Assembly (NCBI GenBank): GCA_030597505.1
Contig: JAUVRS010000113.1
Location: 1 to 7,659, forward strand
Direction: 5' to 3'
DNA length: 7,659 nt
DNA from: Desulfobacteraceae bacterium
GTDB taxonomy: Bacteria; Desulfobacterota; DSM-4660; Desulfatiglandales; Desulfatiglandaceae
The notes beneath the pieces were generated by a model. It ran no database searches, was not told the origin of the DNA, and saw only the letters and a list, made by a program, of their open reading frames with translations. The position numbers were made by a program, and so were the translations under genes. This document shows, one piece after another, positions 1 to 5,813 of the stretch (the first letter of the stretch is position 1; each line of letters starts with the position of its first letter).

Positions 1-379
1 GGGACACAATTGTCCTGGCCAGGGTTCGACCATAGGCGGTTTTTTCACGGCTAAAACCGATTGTCTTGAAGACCTGGTCGTTCAGTTCCAGAAATCGGGC
101 CGGGGCGAGCGGCGAGGCTGTTTGCAGAAGGCGATCATAGGCAGCGCCTGCCGATGCCAAAGAAACCTGTTGTTCCAAAATAATCTTGATAAGAGTAGGG
201 AAGCCGGGGTCTCGCTCCCACATGGGTGGCGGTCCGAAGTCTGCGACGATTCGCGCCAGATCCGGGTCACGGTCGCACAGAAACCCCACCCCACGCATAA
301 AGGTCTGTTGATCCAGTGGAGCGATGTTTGAGCGGATGGATTGTTTAACGGGTCTATTCTTAGATTTGTTTGTTTTCAT
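1..379 (-). CDS. DNA-3-methyladenine glycosylase 2 (AlkA-like), N-terminal part, truncated by window edge
   Basis: The reading frame is open from an ATG at 379-377 to base 2 (126 codons) with no stop, so the gene continues beyond the left edge. The residues GFPTLIKIILEQQVSLASA, followed by a Tyr/Asp-rich helix and a segment ending SREKTAYGRTLA, match the start of the HhH-GPD glycosylase fold. In that fold an 'ILxQQVS' helix precedes the helix-hairpin-helix. These enzymes remove alkylated bases such as 3-methyladenine from DNA in base-excision repair. The hairpin and catalytic Asp would lie outside the window, so activity cannot be judged. The chosen ATG is the most upstream in frame and gives a Lys/Asn-rich leader. 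It has no clear Shine-Dalgarno, and an internal ATG at 298-296 is an alternative. The start lies 36 bases from the palindromic element. Endonuclease III-like relatives are less likely because of the QQVS signature. Confidence 0.8.
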   Translation of the reverse strand, partial: MKTNKSKNRPVKQSIRSNIAPLDQQTFMRGVGFLCDRDPDLARIVADFGPPPMWERDPGFPTLIKIILEQQVSLASAGAAYDRLLQTASPLAPARFLELNDQVFKTIGFSREKTAYGRTLARTIVS

Positions 380-415
380 ATGCACACATATCTGAAAGAT
401 CTGACGAGAATGAAG

Positions 416-677
416 TGTAAGTTCTCAATAAGTTCGGGCAGCGTGGGGTTCGGGCGTTTCTCTCCGGCGCTCTCTAAACCAGCTGTCTTAGCGTGGCTGA
501 TATTTGGCGTTTTGAGGAAGGCATGGAGAAGCCAATAGCGTTCATTAGGAGAAAACCCCAAATATCAGCCACTGCGAAAGTGAAGACTAAATCCACTTTG
601 AGAGAGCGCCTTCAAGAAACACCCGAACCTCACTCCAGATATCCTATTATTTCCCCCGAATTTATTGATAAGTTACA
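416..677. repeat. Long imperfect palindrome, MITE-like element
   Basis: The two halves of this roughly 262-bp stretch are inverted copies of each other. Ends 416-438 and 655-677 match at 20 of 23 positions (TGTAA then TCAATAA then TTCGGG). Inner arms 441-475 and 601-635 match at about 28 of 35, including a perfect ten-base GGCGCTCTCT. The innermost arms 494-513 and 552-571 match at 19 of 20, around a 38-base loop. Between the paired blocks the arms differ in length: about 14-16 extra bases at 639-654, and a diverged stretch at 476-493 versus 572-600. No transposase is encoded. A 61-codon frame at 561-376 falls mostly inside the palindrome and is best explained as a by-product of it. Flanks show only a weak candidate target duplication (ATGAAG versus ATGACT). 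A non-autonomous transposon relic fits best; a large foldback or dispersed intergenic repeat is the alternative. Confidence 0.72.
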
Positions 678-744
678 ATGACTCAAGATAAGATACTGCT
701 AATACAATCTTTTTGCCATTGGGATATTGGTATTTTGATCATTG

Positions 745-776
745 TTTCGTATTTAGTGCTTCGGATTTCGAATTTC
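745..776. repeat. Phased 7-bp degenerate repeat (TTTCGNA type)
   Basis: Four and a half consecutive 7-base units can be read: TTTCGTA, TTTAGTG, CTTCGGA, TTTCGAA, TTTC. The flanks stay AT-rich with related words such as TCGAAAAT. The block sits in the 142 bases between the palindromic element and the msrAB stop codon, where there is no gene and no convincing U-tract terminator. I recall AT-rich intergenic tracts of similar GAAATNC/TTTCG words from other environmental genomes, but that is recollection, not a search. It may be a degenerate dispersed repeat or just low-complexity spacer. Confidence 0.45.
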
Positions 777-819
777 TTGGTCGAAAATACAGGGTTTTGG
801 GTCAAGTGGTAATTATGAA

Positions 820-1899
820 TTACTCAAAAGGGCCTTTATATTCACCATACCCTCTTTTTTCCAGCATTTCTTTTGGAATAAACTCAAGGGCCGCCGAATT
901 CATACAATATCTCAATCCGGTTGGTGGAGGTCCGTCATCAAATACGTGCCCGAGATGAGAGTCAGCATATCTGCTTCGTACCTCTGTTCTCACCGTGAAT
1001 AAGCTCTTGTCTTTTCTTTCTACCACCGCATCGGGTCCTATGGGTTTTCCAAAACTTGGCCATCCAGTCTTTGAATCATATTTATCGTGAGAGGAAAAAA
1101 GGGGCTCCCCGGACAAAATATCCACATAAATTCCCTCCTCTTTATTATTCCAATATGTGTTATTGAAGGGTTTTTCAGTACCATCCTCTTGGGTCACCTG
1201 GTATTGGAGGGCGGTCAACTTTTTTCTTAGTTCTTTGTCGGAAGGTTTTTCAAACTTTGATTTTTTGTTCAAAACTTTCTCCCATATCTTTTTGAGATAT
1301 TGGTCGCGGCCGGACCCGGCCCTATACAACTTGTATCTTATGGGGTTTTGTTTGTAATAATCCTGGTGGTATTCCTCTGCTTCCCAAAACATGGAGAACT
1401 CAATAATTTCAGTGACAACGGATTTGTCATACCGCCCCGATCTTTCAAGAGCGCTTCTGGATCTTTCTGCTATCATCTTTTGATTTTGATCATGGTAAAA
1501 GATGGCAGATCTATATTGCGGTCCTCGGTCCGCAAAAGAGCCTCCGGCATCTGTCGGGTCGATCTGTCTCCAAAAAACATCAAGAAGCTCTGAATAACTG
1601 ATCTTGTTGGGATCAAAGGTGATTTGAACAGCCTCAACATGCCCTGTTAAACCCGAAGATACCTCAGAGTAGGTGGGATTTTCTTTATCCCCCCCAGTAT
1701 AACCGCTGACAACCTGCGTTACCCCATCCAGCTTTTCAAATGGGTGTTCCATACACCAGAAACACCCCCCGGCAAAGGTGGCCTTTTCAAGCCTTAATGA
1801 ATCGTTATTCATATGGGGAGCCTTCCTAACATTATTGGTTCCGTTAGTCTCTGAACAACCCATTATCAACAGAAAGAAAAGAATGTTTAACCAAATCAT
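820..1899 (-). CDS. msrAB: Bifunctional methionine sulfoxide reductase MsrA-MsrB, predicted lipoprotein
   Basis: This 359-residue fusion reduces both epimers of methionine sulfoxide: the S form by the MsrA domain and the R form by the MsrB domain. The MsrA domain spans about residues 36-205 and carries GGCFWCMEHPFEKL (nucleophile C46) and the EYHQDYYKQNPIRY block. The MsrB domain spans about 225-347 and carries GIYVDILSGEPLFSS, TGWPSFGKPI and RYCMNSAALEF (nucleophile C332). The start chosen is the ATG at 1899-1897. It gives a hydrophobic leader ending LLIMGC, so C15 is a plausible lipidation site, although Met at -2 is atypical. The frame extends upstream to a GTG at 1959, but those 20 residues add nothing recognisable. 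Neither start has a clear Shine-Dalgarno. Apart from C15, C46, C49 and C332 there are no cysteines. The classical C-terminal MsrA resolving cysteines, the MsrB zinc CxxC pairs and the Cys before GWPSF (here Thr) are all absent. Confidence 0.96.
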   Translation of the reverse strand: MIWLNILFFLLIMGCSETNGTNNVRKAPHMNNDSLRLEKATFAGGCFWCMEHPFEKLDGVTQVVSGYTGGDKENPTYSEVSSGLTGHVEAVQITFDPNKISYSELLDVFWRQIDPTDAGGSFADRGPQYRSAIFYHDQNQKMIAERSRSALERSGRYDKSVVTEIIEFSMFWEAEEYHQDYYKQNPIRYKLYRAGSGRDQYLKKIWEKVLNKKSKFEKPSDKELRKKLTALQYQVTQEDGTEKPFNNTYWNNKEEGIYVDILSGEPLFSSHDKYDSKTGWPSFGKPIGPDAVVERKDKSLFTVRTEVRSRYADSHLGHVFDDGPPPTGLRYCMNSAALEFIPKEMLEKRGYGEYKGPFE

Positions 1900-1981
1900 A
1901 TTGTTGTTTTCAAAAAATAATGGTATGCCAGCAGCCCAACCTTGGATTTGCCGGCCCACTAACTAACGTCTTGTACCAATG

Positions 1982-2296
1982 TCACTCTGCCGGGATGATT
2001 TCGCCAGCCAAGTTATCGACCACAACCGGGGTATCGAAATATGTGATGGACGGTTCTGTTCCATATTTTTCTACAACATATTTCTTCCATTCGTCATTGT
2101 AGAGTCGCTCTGCTTCTTCTCTGGATTCCCACAGGTACACCCCACCCGCCGTCGACCCATTCTCGGACAGAAGATAGTACTTTCGGATCAATCCTTTTAC
2201 ATCCCTGTATTTAGGGGCTGTCCCCAGGAAGATTTTCTGTGCTTCATCCGAGGTCAGGGGTTTCGGGAGTTTGAACTGAACAAGTGCCGTAATCAT
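1982..2296 (-). CDS. Small YdhR-like (dimeric alpha/beta barrel) protein
   Basis: This is a 104-residue cytosolic protein with no signal peptide. The pattern is an initial beta strand (ITALVQFKL), then APKYRDVKGLIRKYYLLSEN, then AGGVYLWESREEAERLY, then a conserved EKYGTEPSITYFDTPVVVDN tail. It resembles the YdhR / antibiotic-biosynthesis-monooxygenase-like ferredoxin-fold proteins, which form dimers with a buried ligand pocket. Such proteins are usually named putative monooxygenases, but substrates are mostly unknown, so only the fold is claimed here. The start is secure: AGGAGG (plus-strand CCTCCT at 2302-2307) lies five bases before the ATG. It sits between the pirin gene (141-base gap) and msrAB (82-base gap), a neighbourhood that would suit a role in handling oxidised or reactive small molecules. 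That role is inference. Confidence 0.75.
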   Translation of the reverse strand: MITALVQFKLPKPLTSDEAQKIFLGTAPKYRDVKGLIRKYYLLSENGSTAGGVYLWESREEAERLYNDEWKKYVVEKYGTEPSITYFDTPVVVDNLAGEIIPAE

Positions 2297-2362
2297 GTTT
2301 TCCTCCTACAATTTCCAGTTATAACGAATGTCATGCTTTTAGCCCGAGTCAGGGGGCAATCC

Positions 2363-2384
2363 GGCCAAAGGCATCTATTTGGCC
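2363..2384. repeat. Perfect 7-bp hairpin between pirin and ydhR-like genes
   Basis: GGCCAAA (2363-2369) and TTTGGCC (2378-2384) are exact inverted copies around an eight-base loop. The hairpin lies 54 bases downstream of the pirin stop and 67 bases upstream of the next ATG. On the transcribed strand the stem is followed by GGATTGCCCC and not by a T tract, so it is not a standard Rho-independent terminator. It may stabilise the pirin mRNA 3' end or be a regulatory site. Confidence 0.4.
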
Positions 2385-2437
2385 ACAGAAAGCAGTTATA
2401 CAAAAAGGACGTGTTCGCATTTTCAGATCAAAATGGT

Positions 2438-3352
2438 CTATGTTTTGTTGTGTTTAATAAATGTGCCGTTGTTATATTCTTCAAACGCAATTCTTAGTTC
2501 ATCTTGCGTATTCATAACAATTGGCCCCCGCCAGGCCACGGGTTCCTCAATCGGGTTGCCGGATATAAGCAGAAACCTGACTGGTTGGGTCTCGGTTGAG
2601 ACCGCTATCTTATCACCTTCGCCAAATAGCACCAGGGTCTCGTTGTCAACAGATGGGTTCTCATCTATTTCGAGATGTCCCTCCCCATCCCTTTCTTGGG
2701 TAAACGAATCCTTTTTCTGAGAAAAACATCCTTGTCCGCCAATAACATATGCGAAAACAATGTGCCCCGGTTTGGTCGGGTGAACAAACTCAGCATTGGC
2801 CGGAACCGTGACATCAAGGTATTCAGGATCTATTACAATATCACGGACCGGTCCTTCCCTGTCAAAGATTTGTCCACAGACAACCCTTATCTTTGTACCG
2901 TTTTCTGTCACAATCTCCGGGATTTGGCTGCTTTTTACATCCCGGTATCGGGGGGGCATCATTTTTTGGGATGCGGGTAGATTGGCCCAAAGCTGAAACC
3001 CACCCATTTGGCCATTTTTGTCACCTTTTGGCATTTCTTGATGAATAATCCCACTACCTGCCGTCATCCATTGGACATCACCACAGGATATGCTGCCCTT
3101 ATTCCCCATGCTGTCACCGTGTTCCACCTCTCCGTCTATCACATAGGTTATTGTCTCTATCCCACGATGCGGGTGCCAGGGGAAGCCTTTGAGGTAGTGC
3201 TCGGGATTGTCTGACCGGAAATCATCAAAAAGCAAAAAAGGGTCAAACATCGGGACCTCATTAACCCCAAAAACCCTTTTGAGATGAACCCCCGCGCCCT
3301 CGATTTCAGGTTTGCTTTTCATGAGGGTGCGAATTTTTCTCGGGTAACTCAT
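2438..3352 (-). CDS. Pirin family bicupin protein
   Basis: This is a 304-residue protein of typical pirin length. The N-terminal cupin holds the metal site: FPWHPHRGIETITYV supplies H60 and H62, and GIIHQEMP supplies H104 and E106. These are the four ligands expected for the Fe(II) of pirins. The C-terminal cupin spans about 170-295 and includes the pirin-typical LLISGNPIEEPVAWRGPIVMNT, here interrupted by no frame change. Pirins are cytosolic metalloproteins. Some show quercetin 2,3-dioxygenase activity and others act as redox-sensing partners, so the exact role here is open. The ATG at 3352-3350 is preceded at five bases by GGAGG, within the doubled sequence GAGGCTAAA. It lies 79 bases after the yajD stop, with the YdhR-like gene downstream. 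Confidence 0.94.
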   Translation of the reverse strand: MSYPRKIRTLMKSKPEIEGAGVHLKRVFGVNEVPMFDPFLLFDDFRSDNPEHYLKGFPWHPHRGIETITYVIDGEVEHGDSMGNKGSISCGDVQWMTAGSGIIHQEMPKGDKNGQMGGFQLWANLPASQKMMPPRYRDVKSSQIPEIVTENGTKIRVVCGQIFDREGPVRDIVIDPEYLDVTVPANAEFVHPTKPGHIVFAYVIGGQGCFSQKKDSFTQERDGEGHLEIDENPSVDNETLVLFGEGDKIAVSTETQPVRFLLISGNPIEEPVAWRGPIVMNTQDELRIAFEEYNNGTFIKHNKT

Positions 3353-3371
3353 TTTAGCCTCCTTTAGCCTC
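3353..3371 (-). promoter_or_regulatory. Pirin ribosome binding site inside a 9-bp direct repeat
   Basis: GAGGCTAAA occurs twice with one base between the copies, directly before the pirin ATG. The proximal copy forms the GGAGG (plus-strand CCTCC, 3358-3362) at ideal spacing. The distal copy offers a second, weaker GAGG. The duplication probably arose by slippage; a regulatory role is not shown. Confidence 0.6.
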
Positions 3372-3374
3372 TCT

Positions 3375-3419
3375 TACGCAAGTTTATATCAATATCTGCG
3401 AAGTTATTTTTGCGCAAGT
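3375..3419. promoter_or_regulatory. Three related 9-bp words upstream of pirin (possible operator)
   Basis: On the plus strand TACGCAAGT (3375-3383), CTGCGAAGT (3396-3404) and TGCGCAAGT (3411-3419) share a TGCG(C)AAGT core in the same orientation, 21 and 15 bases apart. They fill most of the 79-base gap between the yajD stop and the pirin start. A TATAAA on the coding strand lies between the first two, but no -35 at good spacing was found. Repeated same-orientation words near a start may be regulator binding sites, though chance is not excluded. Confidence 0.3.
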
Positions 3420-3431
3420 CCTTATGATTCC

Positions 3432-3818
3432 TTACTCTTTATCATCCTTTATAAGGGCCTCCAGGGCAGCAAATGGTTTGTGGGTGGAAAGAGGTGCCTG
3501 TTCTTTTCCGGGAGGTTCATCGTCATACCACTCCTGATCCAGATAACGTGTGTGTTCGTTGTCATGACAATAGATGCATAGCAATTCCCAGTTGCCGCCG
3601 TCAGGCGGGTTATTTTCGTGGTTATGGTCCTTGTGATGAACCGTTAGCTCGCGGAGTTTCTTGCCTTCAAATTCGCGCCCGCACCGTGCACAGATCCACG
3701 GATAAATCTTTAGCGCCCGTTCCCGATAGGTTTTCTCCCGGAGCGCCCGTTCACGTCGGGCCGCGATAATTCTTTGATCCAGCCCGTCTGAGTCTGTTTG
3801 TGTCTTTTTCGATGGCAT
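3432..3818 (-). CDS. yajD: YajD-type HNH nuclease
   Basis: This is a 128-residue protein closely following the layout of E. coli YajD (about 115 residues). A basic helix leads into YRERALKIYPWICARCGREF, then LRELTVHHKDHNHENNPPDG, then NWELLCIYCHDNEH, and a C-terminal KPFAALEALIK tail. C43/C46 and C81/C84 form the structural zinc pair. H61/H62, D64, N76 and H85 or H89 make the HNH (beta-beta-alpha metal) site. The family is presumed to cut nucleic acid; its cellular role is not established. The frame runs upstream to 3875, but the ATG at 3818 is chosen because AGGAGG precedes it at six bases and the similarity begins after it. It is flanked by a 133-base gap after the PLP enzyme gene and a 79-base gap before pirin. 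Nothing indicates a restriction or homing context. Confidence 0.92.
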   Translation of the reverse strand: MPSKKTQTDSDGLDQRIIAARRERALREKTYRERALKIYPWICARCGREFEGKKLRELTVHHKDHNHENNPPDGGNWELLCIYCHDNEHTRYLDQEWYDDEPPGKEQAPLSTHKPFAALEALIKDDKE

Positions 3819-3824
3819 ACTCAC

Positions 3825-3830
3825 CCTCCT
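3825..3830 (-). promoter_or_regulatory. Ribosome binding site fixing the yajD start
   Basis: The coding strand reads AGGAGG six bases before the ATG at 3818. This supports the 128-residue product over an upstream in-frame ATG at 3875. Confidence 0.8.
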
Positions 3831-3865
3831 GTTGTCCAGTCCTCCAACACTCCCGCTAAAAGCTG

Positions 3866-3899
3866 AGAATTGCATTTTCGATTGGAAAATGGAATTTCT
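3866..3899. promoter_or_regulatory. AT-rich inverted repeat upstream of yajD
   Basis: CATTTTC (3873-3879) and GAAAATG (3885-3891) are exact inverted copies around GATTG. The arms extend outward as AGAATT and AATTTCT with one mismatch and one extra base. The repeat lies 53 bases after the stop of the PLP enzyme gene and 47 bases before the yajD ATG. No T tract follows on the transcribed strand, so a Rho-independent terminator is unlikely. An operator for yajD or a processing hairpin are the options. Confidence 0.4.
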
Positions 3900-3951
3900 A
3901 TCCGAATTAGTGAGCTCTGATCATAGCTTGATCTACAGGGTGTATCAGGTT

Positions 3952-4959
3952 TCAGTCTGCTCCTACCAACCCGTAGGCCATGTCCGCGGCATACGGAAAC
4001 AACGCCGGAGTTCCCCCTGTGTGCCAAAACAAAACTGTGTCATCCTGAGAAAACTCGTTTCGCTCTATCATATCTTTTAGCGCCCCCATGGTCCTCCCCG
4101 TGTACACAGGGTCAAGCAGAATCCCCTCTGTTTCAGCTGTAAGCCGCACTGCTTCCCGTTCGAGACGGCCAACGACCCCGTATCCATCACCAAGGTATTC
4201 ATTACGGACTATTATGTCTGAAGGCAGATAGGTGATACCTGCTTTCAGTCTCTTTGAGGTTGAGTTTGAAAGATGCAACACCAACTCATCAAACGCGCCA
4301 TCAGGAGCCTCGGTTTTATCGATCCCGATGCCCACGATTTGAAACTGCTGGCCAAAAATACTATTGCCCACAATAAGACCCGCGTGGGTGCCGCCGGAGC
4401 TTGAGGGGAAAACGATGTGGGTTACGTTCTCCTTTTGTTTAGTCAGTTGCTCCACCAATTCCCGCACGGCCTCAACAAAGCCAACTGCGCCGGTTGGGTT
4501 TGATCCGCCATAAGGAATTATATAGGGTTTCCCACCGGATTCTTCAATCTGCCCTGCGATCTCTGGGATCTTCTCACCTTTCCGAAGCTTGCCGGTCCAA
4601 TGAATCTTCGCACCAAGAAGTTCATCGAGGAGGAGGTTGCCATTTGGGAGATCGGGGGGTTCACCGCCCAGTACCAGGTGGCAGGAGAGCCCGCATGCTG
4701 CAGCAGCCGCCGCCGTCTGCCGACAATGGTTGGATTGCTCGGCCCCGCCCGTAATCAAGGTATCACATCCGTGAGCGAGCGCCTCGCCAACCAGATACTC
4801 CAGTTTCCGTGTCTTGTTTCCACCGAGAGCAAGTCCGGTTTGATCGTCACGCTTCATGAGAATTCGGGGGCCACCCAGCCTCCTCGAGAGACGATGAAGT
4901 TTAACAATGGGTGTAGGAAAAAAGCCCAGTTGTTCTCTGGGCATCTGAGAATATTTCAT
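3952..4959 (-). CDS. PLP-dependent D-cysteine desulfhydrase family enzyme (fold type II)
   Basis: This 335-residue cytosolic enzyme belongs to the ACC deaminase / D-cysteine desulfhydrase family. D-cysteine desulfhydrase splits D-cysteine into pyruvate, sulfide and ammonia. LGFFPTPIVKLHRLS opens the fold, GGNKTRKLEYL carries the PLP lysine K49, and GGAEQSNHCRQTAAAA carries the catalytic-site S76. A glycine-rich FPSSSGGTHAGL loop at 184-194 binds the cofactor phosphate. The two residues that separate the activities are Thr: T287 in LDPVYTGRTM, where ACC deaminase has Glu, and T314 in WHTGGTPALF, where it has Leu. This favours D-cysteine or a related D-amino acid over ACC. The start is the ATG at 4959, with GGAGG eight bases upstream. 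The open frame extends to 5136 but overlaps the preceding gene. The upstream beta-helix gene ends 35 bases before, so the two are probably co-transcribed. Confidence 0.86.
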   Translation of the reverse strand: MKYSQMPREQLGFFPTPIVKLHRLSRRLGGPRILMKRDDQTGLALGGNKTRKLEYLVGEALAHGCDTLITGGAEQSNHCRQTAAAAAACGLSCHLVLGGEPPDLPNGNLLLDELLGAKIHWTGKLRKGEKIPEIAGQIEESGGKPYIIPYGGSNPTGAVGFVEAVRELVEQLTKQKENVTHIVFPSSSGGTHAGLIVGNSIFGQQFQIVGIGIDKTEAPDGAFDELVLHLSNSTSKRLKAGITYLPSDIIVRNEYLGDGYGVVGRLEREAVRLTAETEGILLDPVYTGRTMGALKDMIERNEFSQDDTVLFWHTGGTPALFPYAADMAYGLVGAD

Positions 4960-4967
4960 TGACCGTG

Positions 4968-4972
4968 CCTCC
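4968..4972 (-). promoter_or_regulatory. Ribosome binding site fixing the PLP enzyme start
   Basis: GGAGG lies eight bases before the ATG at 4959. The other in-frame ATG, at 4974, has no such site, and it also begins before any family similarity. Confidence 0.7.
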
Positions 4973-4994
4973 ATAACCGTGTTTGGAGTAGATG

Positions 4995-5813
4995 TCACCC
5001 CGTTTTGATTCGTAGCGAGCCCGGTGAAGGCATAAACAAGGTTTTTTCCGGGTAGTATCCGCCGGGAACGGCAATTCCAGGATACACGATTGAGTGCGGA
5101 CCCATCAGGGTTCCTGGCGAAGTAACGGAGTTGCATCCTGTTTCCGTTTGGTCACCAAGGATTGCACCCAGCTTGCGTCTTCCAGTATCGTGTCGCTCTT
5201 TGATTGAGCGAATCACAATCGTGCCGGGTATCATCTTTAAATTGGCCAGCTTGGTCCCTGCCCCCAGATTCACATTGTTGCCTAGAATGCTGTCCCCGAT
5301 ATAAGCAAAGTGGCCGGCTTTGGCATTGTCCAGCATGATTGAACCCTTTATCTCGGTTGTGTGTCCAACCACGCAGTGATCCCCCACCAGACAATTCCCA
5401 CGAACATAAGCGCCCTGGCGTACCTCGGAGTTTTCTCCGATAACCACAGGGCCCTTGATGCACGCACCCGGTTCGACAACTGTGCCTGGTCCGATGATGA
5501 TCTTGTCATTGAACAAGTATGCCCCTGGCAAAATCACAGCCGCCCCTTCCAATGCTTCTCCATTCACTCTCACCCGGATTGTACTTTTTGGTCCTGAATG
5601 GTTTACATCGGCATCATCGATGAGATTGCCGTTGTGAATGACAAGCGGTCTTTCCACCTGTCCGAAAATATGGGAAAGTGGCCAGGGTGCTTGGAAAAAA
5701 CGGGAAAGATAATCCGGCAAATGATCAAGCGCTGTCCAGACATTCTCCTCAGGTGAAAACAAGTCTGAATGGCGAAACTCTGTCAGGTCAATAAACTTCT
5801 CAGATGTCAACAT
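4995..5813 (-). CDS. Left-handed beta-helix transferase, GlmU C-terminal-domain-like
   Basis: This is a 272-residue protein. Residues about 1-90 form an unrecognised alpha/beta lead-in containing APWPLSHIFGQVERPLVIHNG. From about 95 to 225 run hexapeptide repeats of a left-handed beta-helix (VVIGENS, YVRGNCLVGDHCVVGH, YIGDSILGNNVNLGAGT). The segment KAGHFAYIGDSILGNNVN is the GlmU acetyltransferase signature, with H168 at the position of the catalytic His and Y171 kept. The nucleotidyltransferase (pyrophosphorylase) half is absent. The fold and motif suggest acyl (probably acetyl) transfer to a sugar phosphate, as in archaeal glucosamine-1-phosphate N-acetyltransferase-like proteins; the true substrate is unknown. 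The ATG at 5813 overlaps the phosphoesterase stop by 14 bases and has GGAG eight to nine bases upstream, indicating one transcript. The motif after GAGT reads KLANLK instead of the GlmU CNYDG. Confidence 0.84.
   Translation of the reverse strand: MLTSEKFIDLTEFRHSDLFSPEENVWTALDHLPDYLSRFFQAPWPLSHIFGQVERPLVIHNGNLIDDADVNHSGPKSTIRVRVNGEALEGAAVILPGAYLFNDKIIIGPGTVVEPGACIKGPVVIGENSEVRQGAYVRGNCLVGDHCVVGHTTEIKGSIMLDNAKAGHFAYIGDSILGNNVNLGAGTKLANLKMIPGTIVIRSIKERHDTGRRKLGAILGDQTETGCNSVTSPGTLMGPHSIVYPGIAVPGGYYPEKTLFMPSPGSLRIKTG

Noticed and set aside
376..561. A 61-codon minus-strand frame whose TGA overlaps the alkA ATG (ATGA)
   Set aside because: It lies mostly inside the long palindrome, has no recognisable domain or ribosome site, and the stop-start overlap is probably chance.
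410..683. Target-site duplication flanking the palindrome (ATGAAG versus ATGACT)
   Set aside because: Only four of six bases agree, too weak to claim.
678..819. Rho-independent terminator for msrAB
   Set aside because: I searched the 142 bases after the stop and found no GC-rich stem followed by a T run on the transcribed strand.
1900..1959. Upstream GTG extension of msrAB by 20 residues
   Set aside because: It would bury the lipoprotein leader inside the protein and has no Shine-Dalgarno.
1979..2497. A 172-codon plus-strand frame
   Set aside because: It is antisense to the YdhR-like gene and the pirin end, with no domain resemblance and no ribosome site.
3819..3875. Upstream ATG for yajD
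   Set aside because: The AGGAGG before 3818 and the extent of family similarity both favour the shorter form.
3919..3933. GATCA/TGATC small inverted repeat after the PLP enzyme stop
   Set aside because: Five-base AT-rich arms are expected by chance and there is no T tract.
4960..5136. 59-residue N-terminal extension of the PLP enzyme
   Set aside because: Most of it overlaps the beta-helix gene in another frame and has no similarity to the family.
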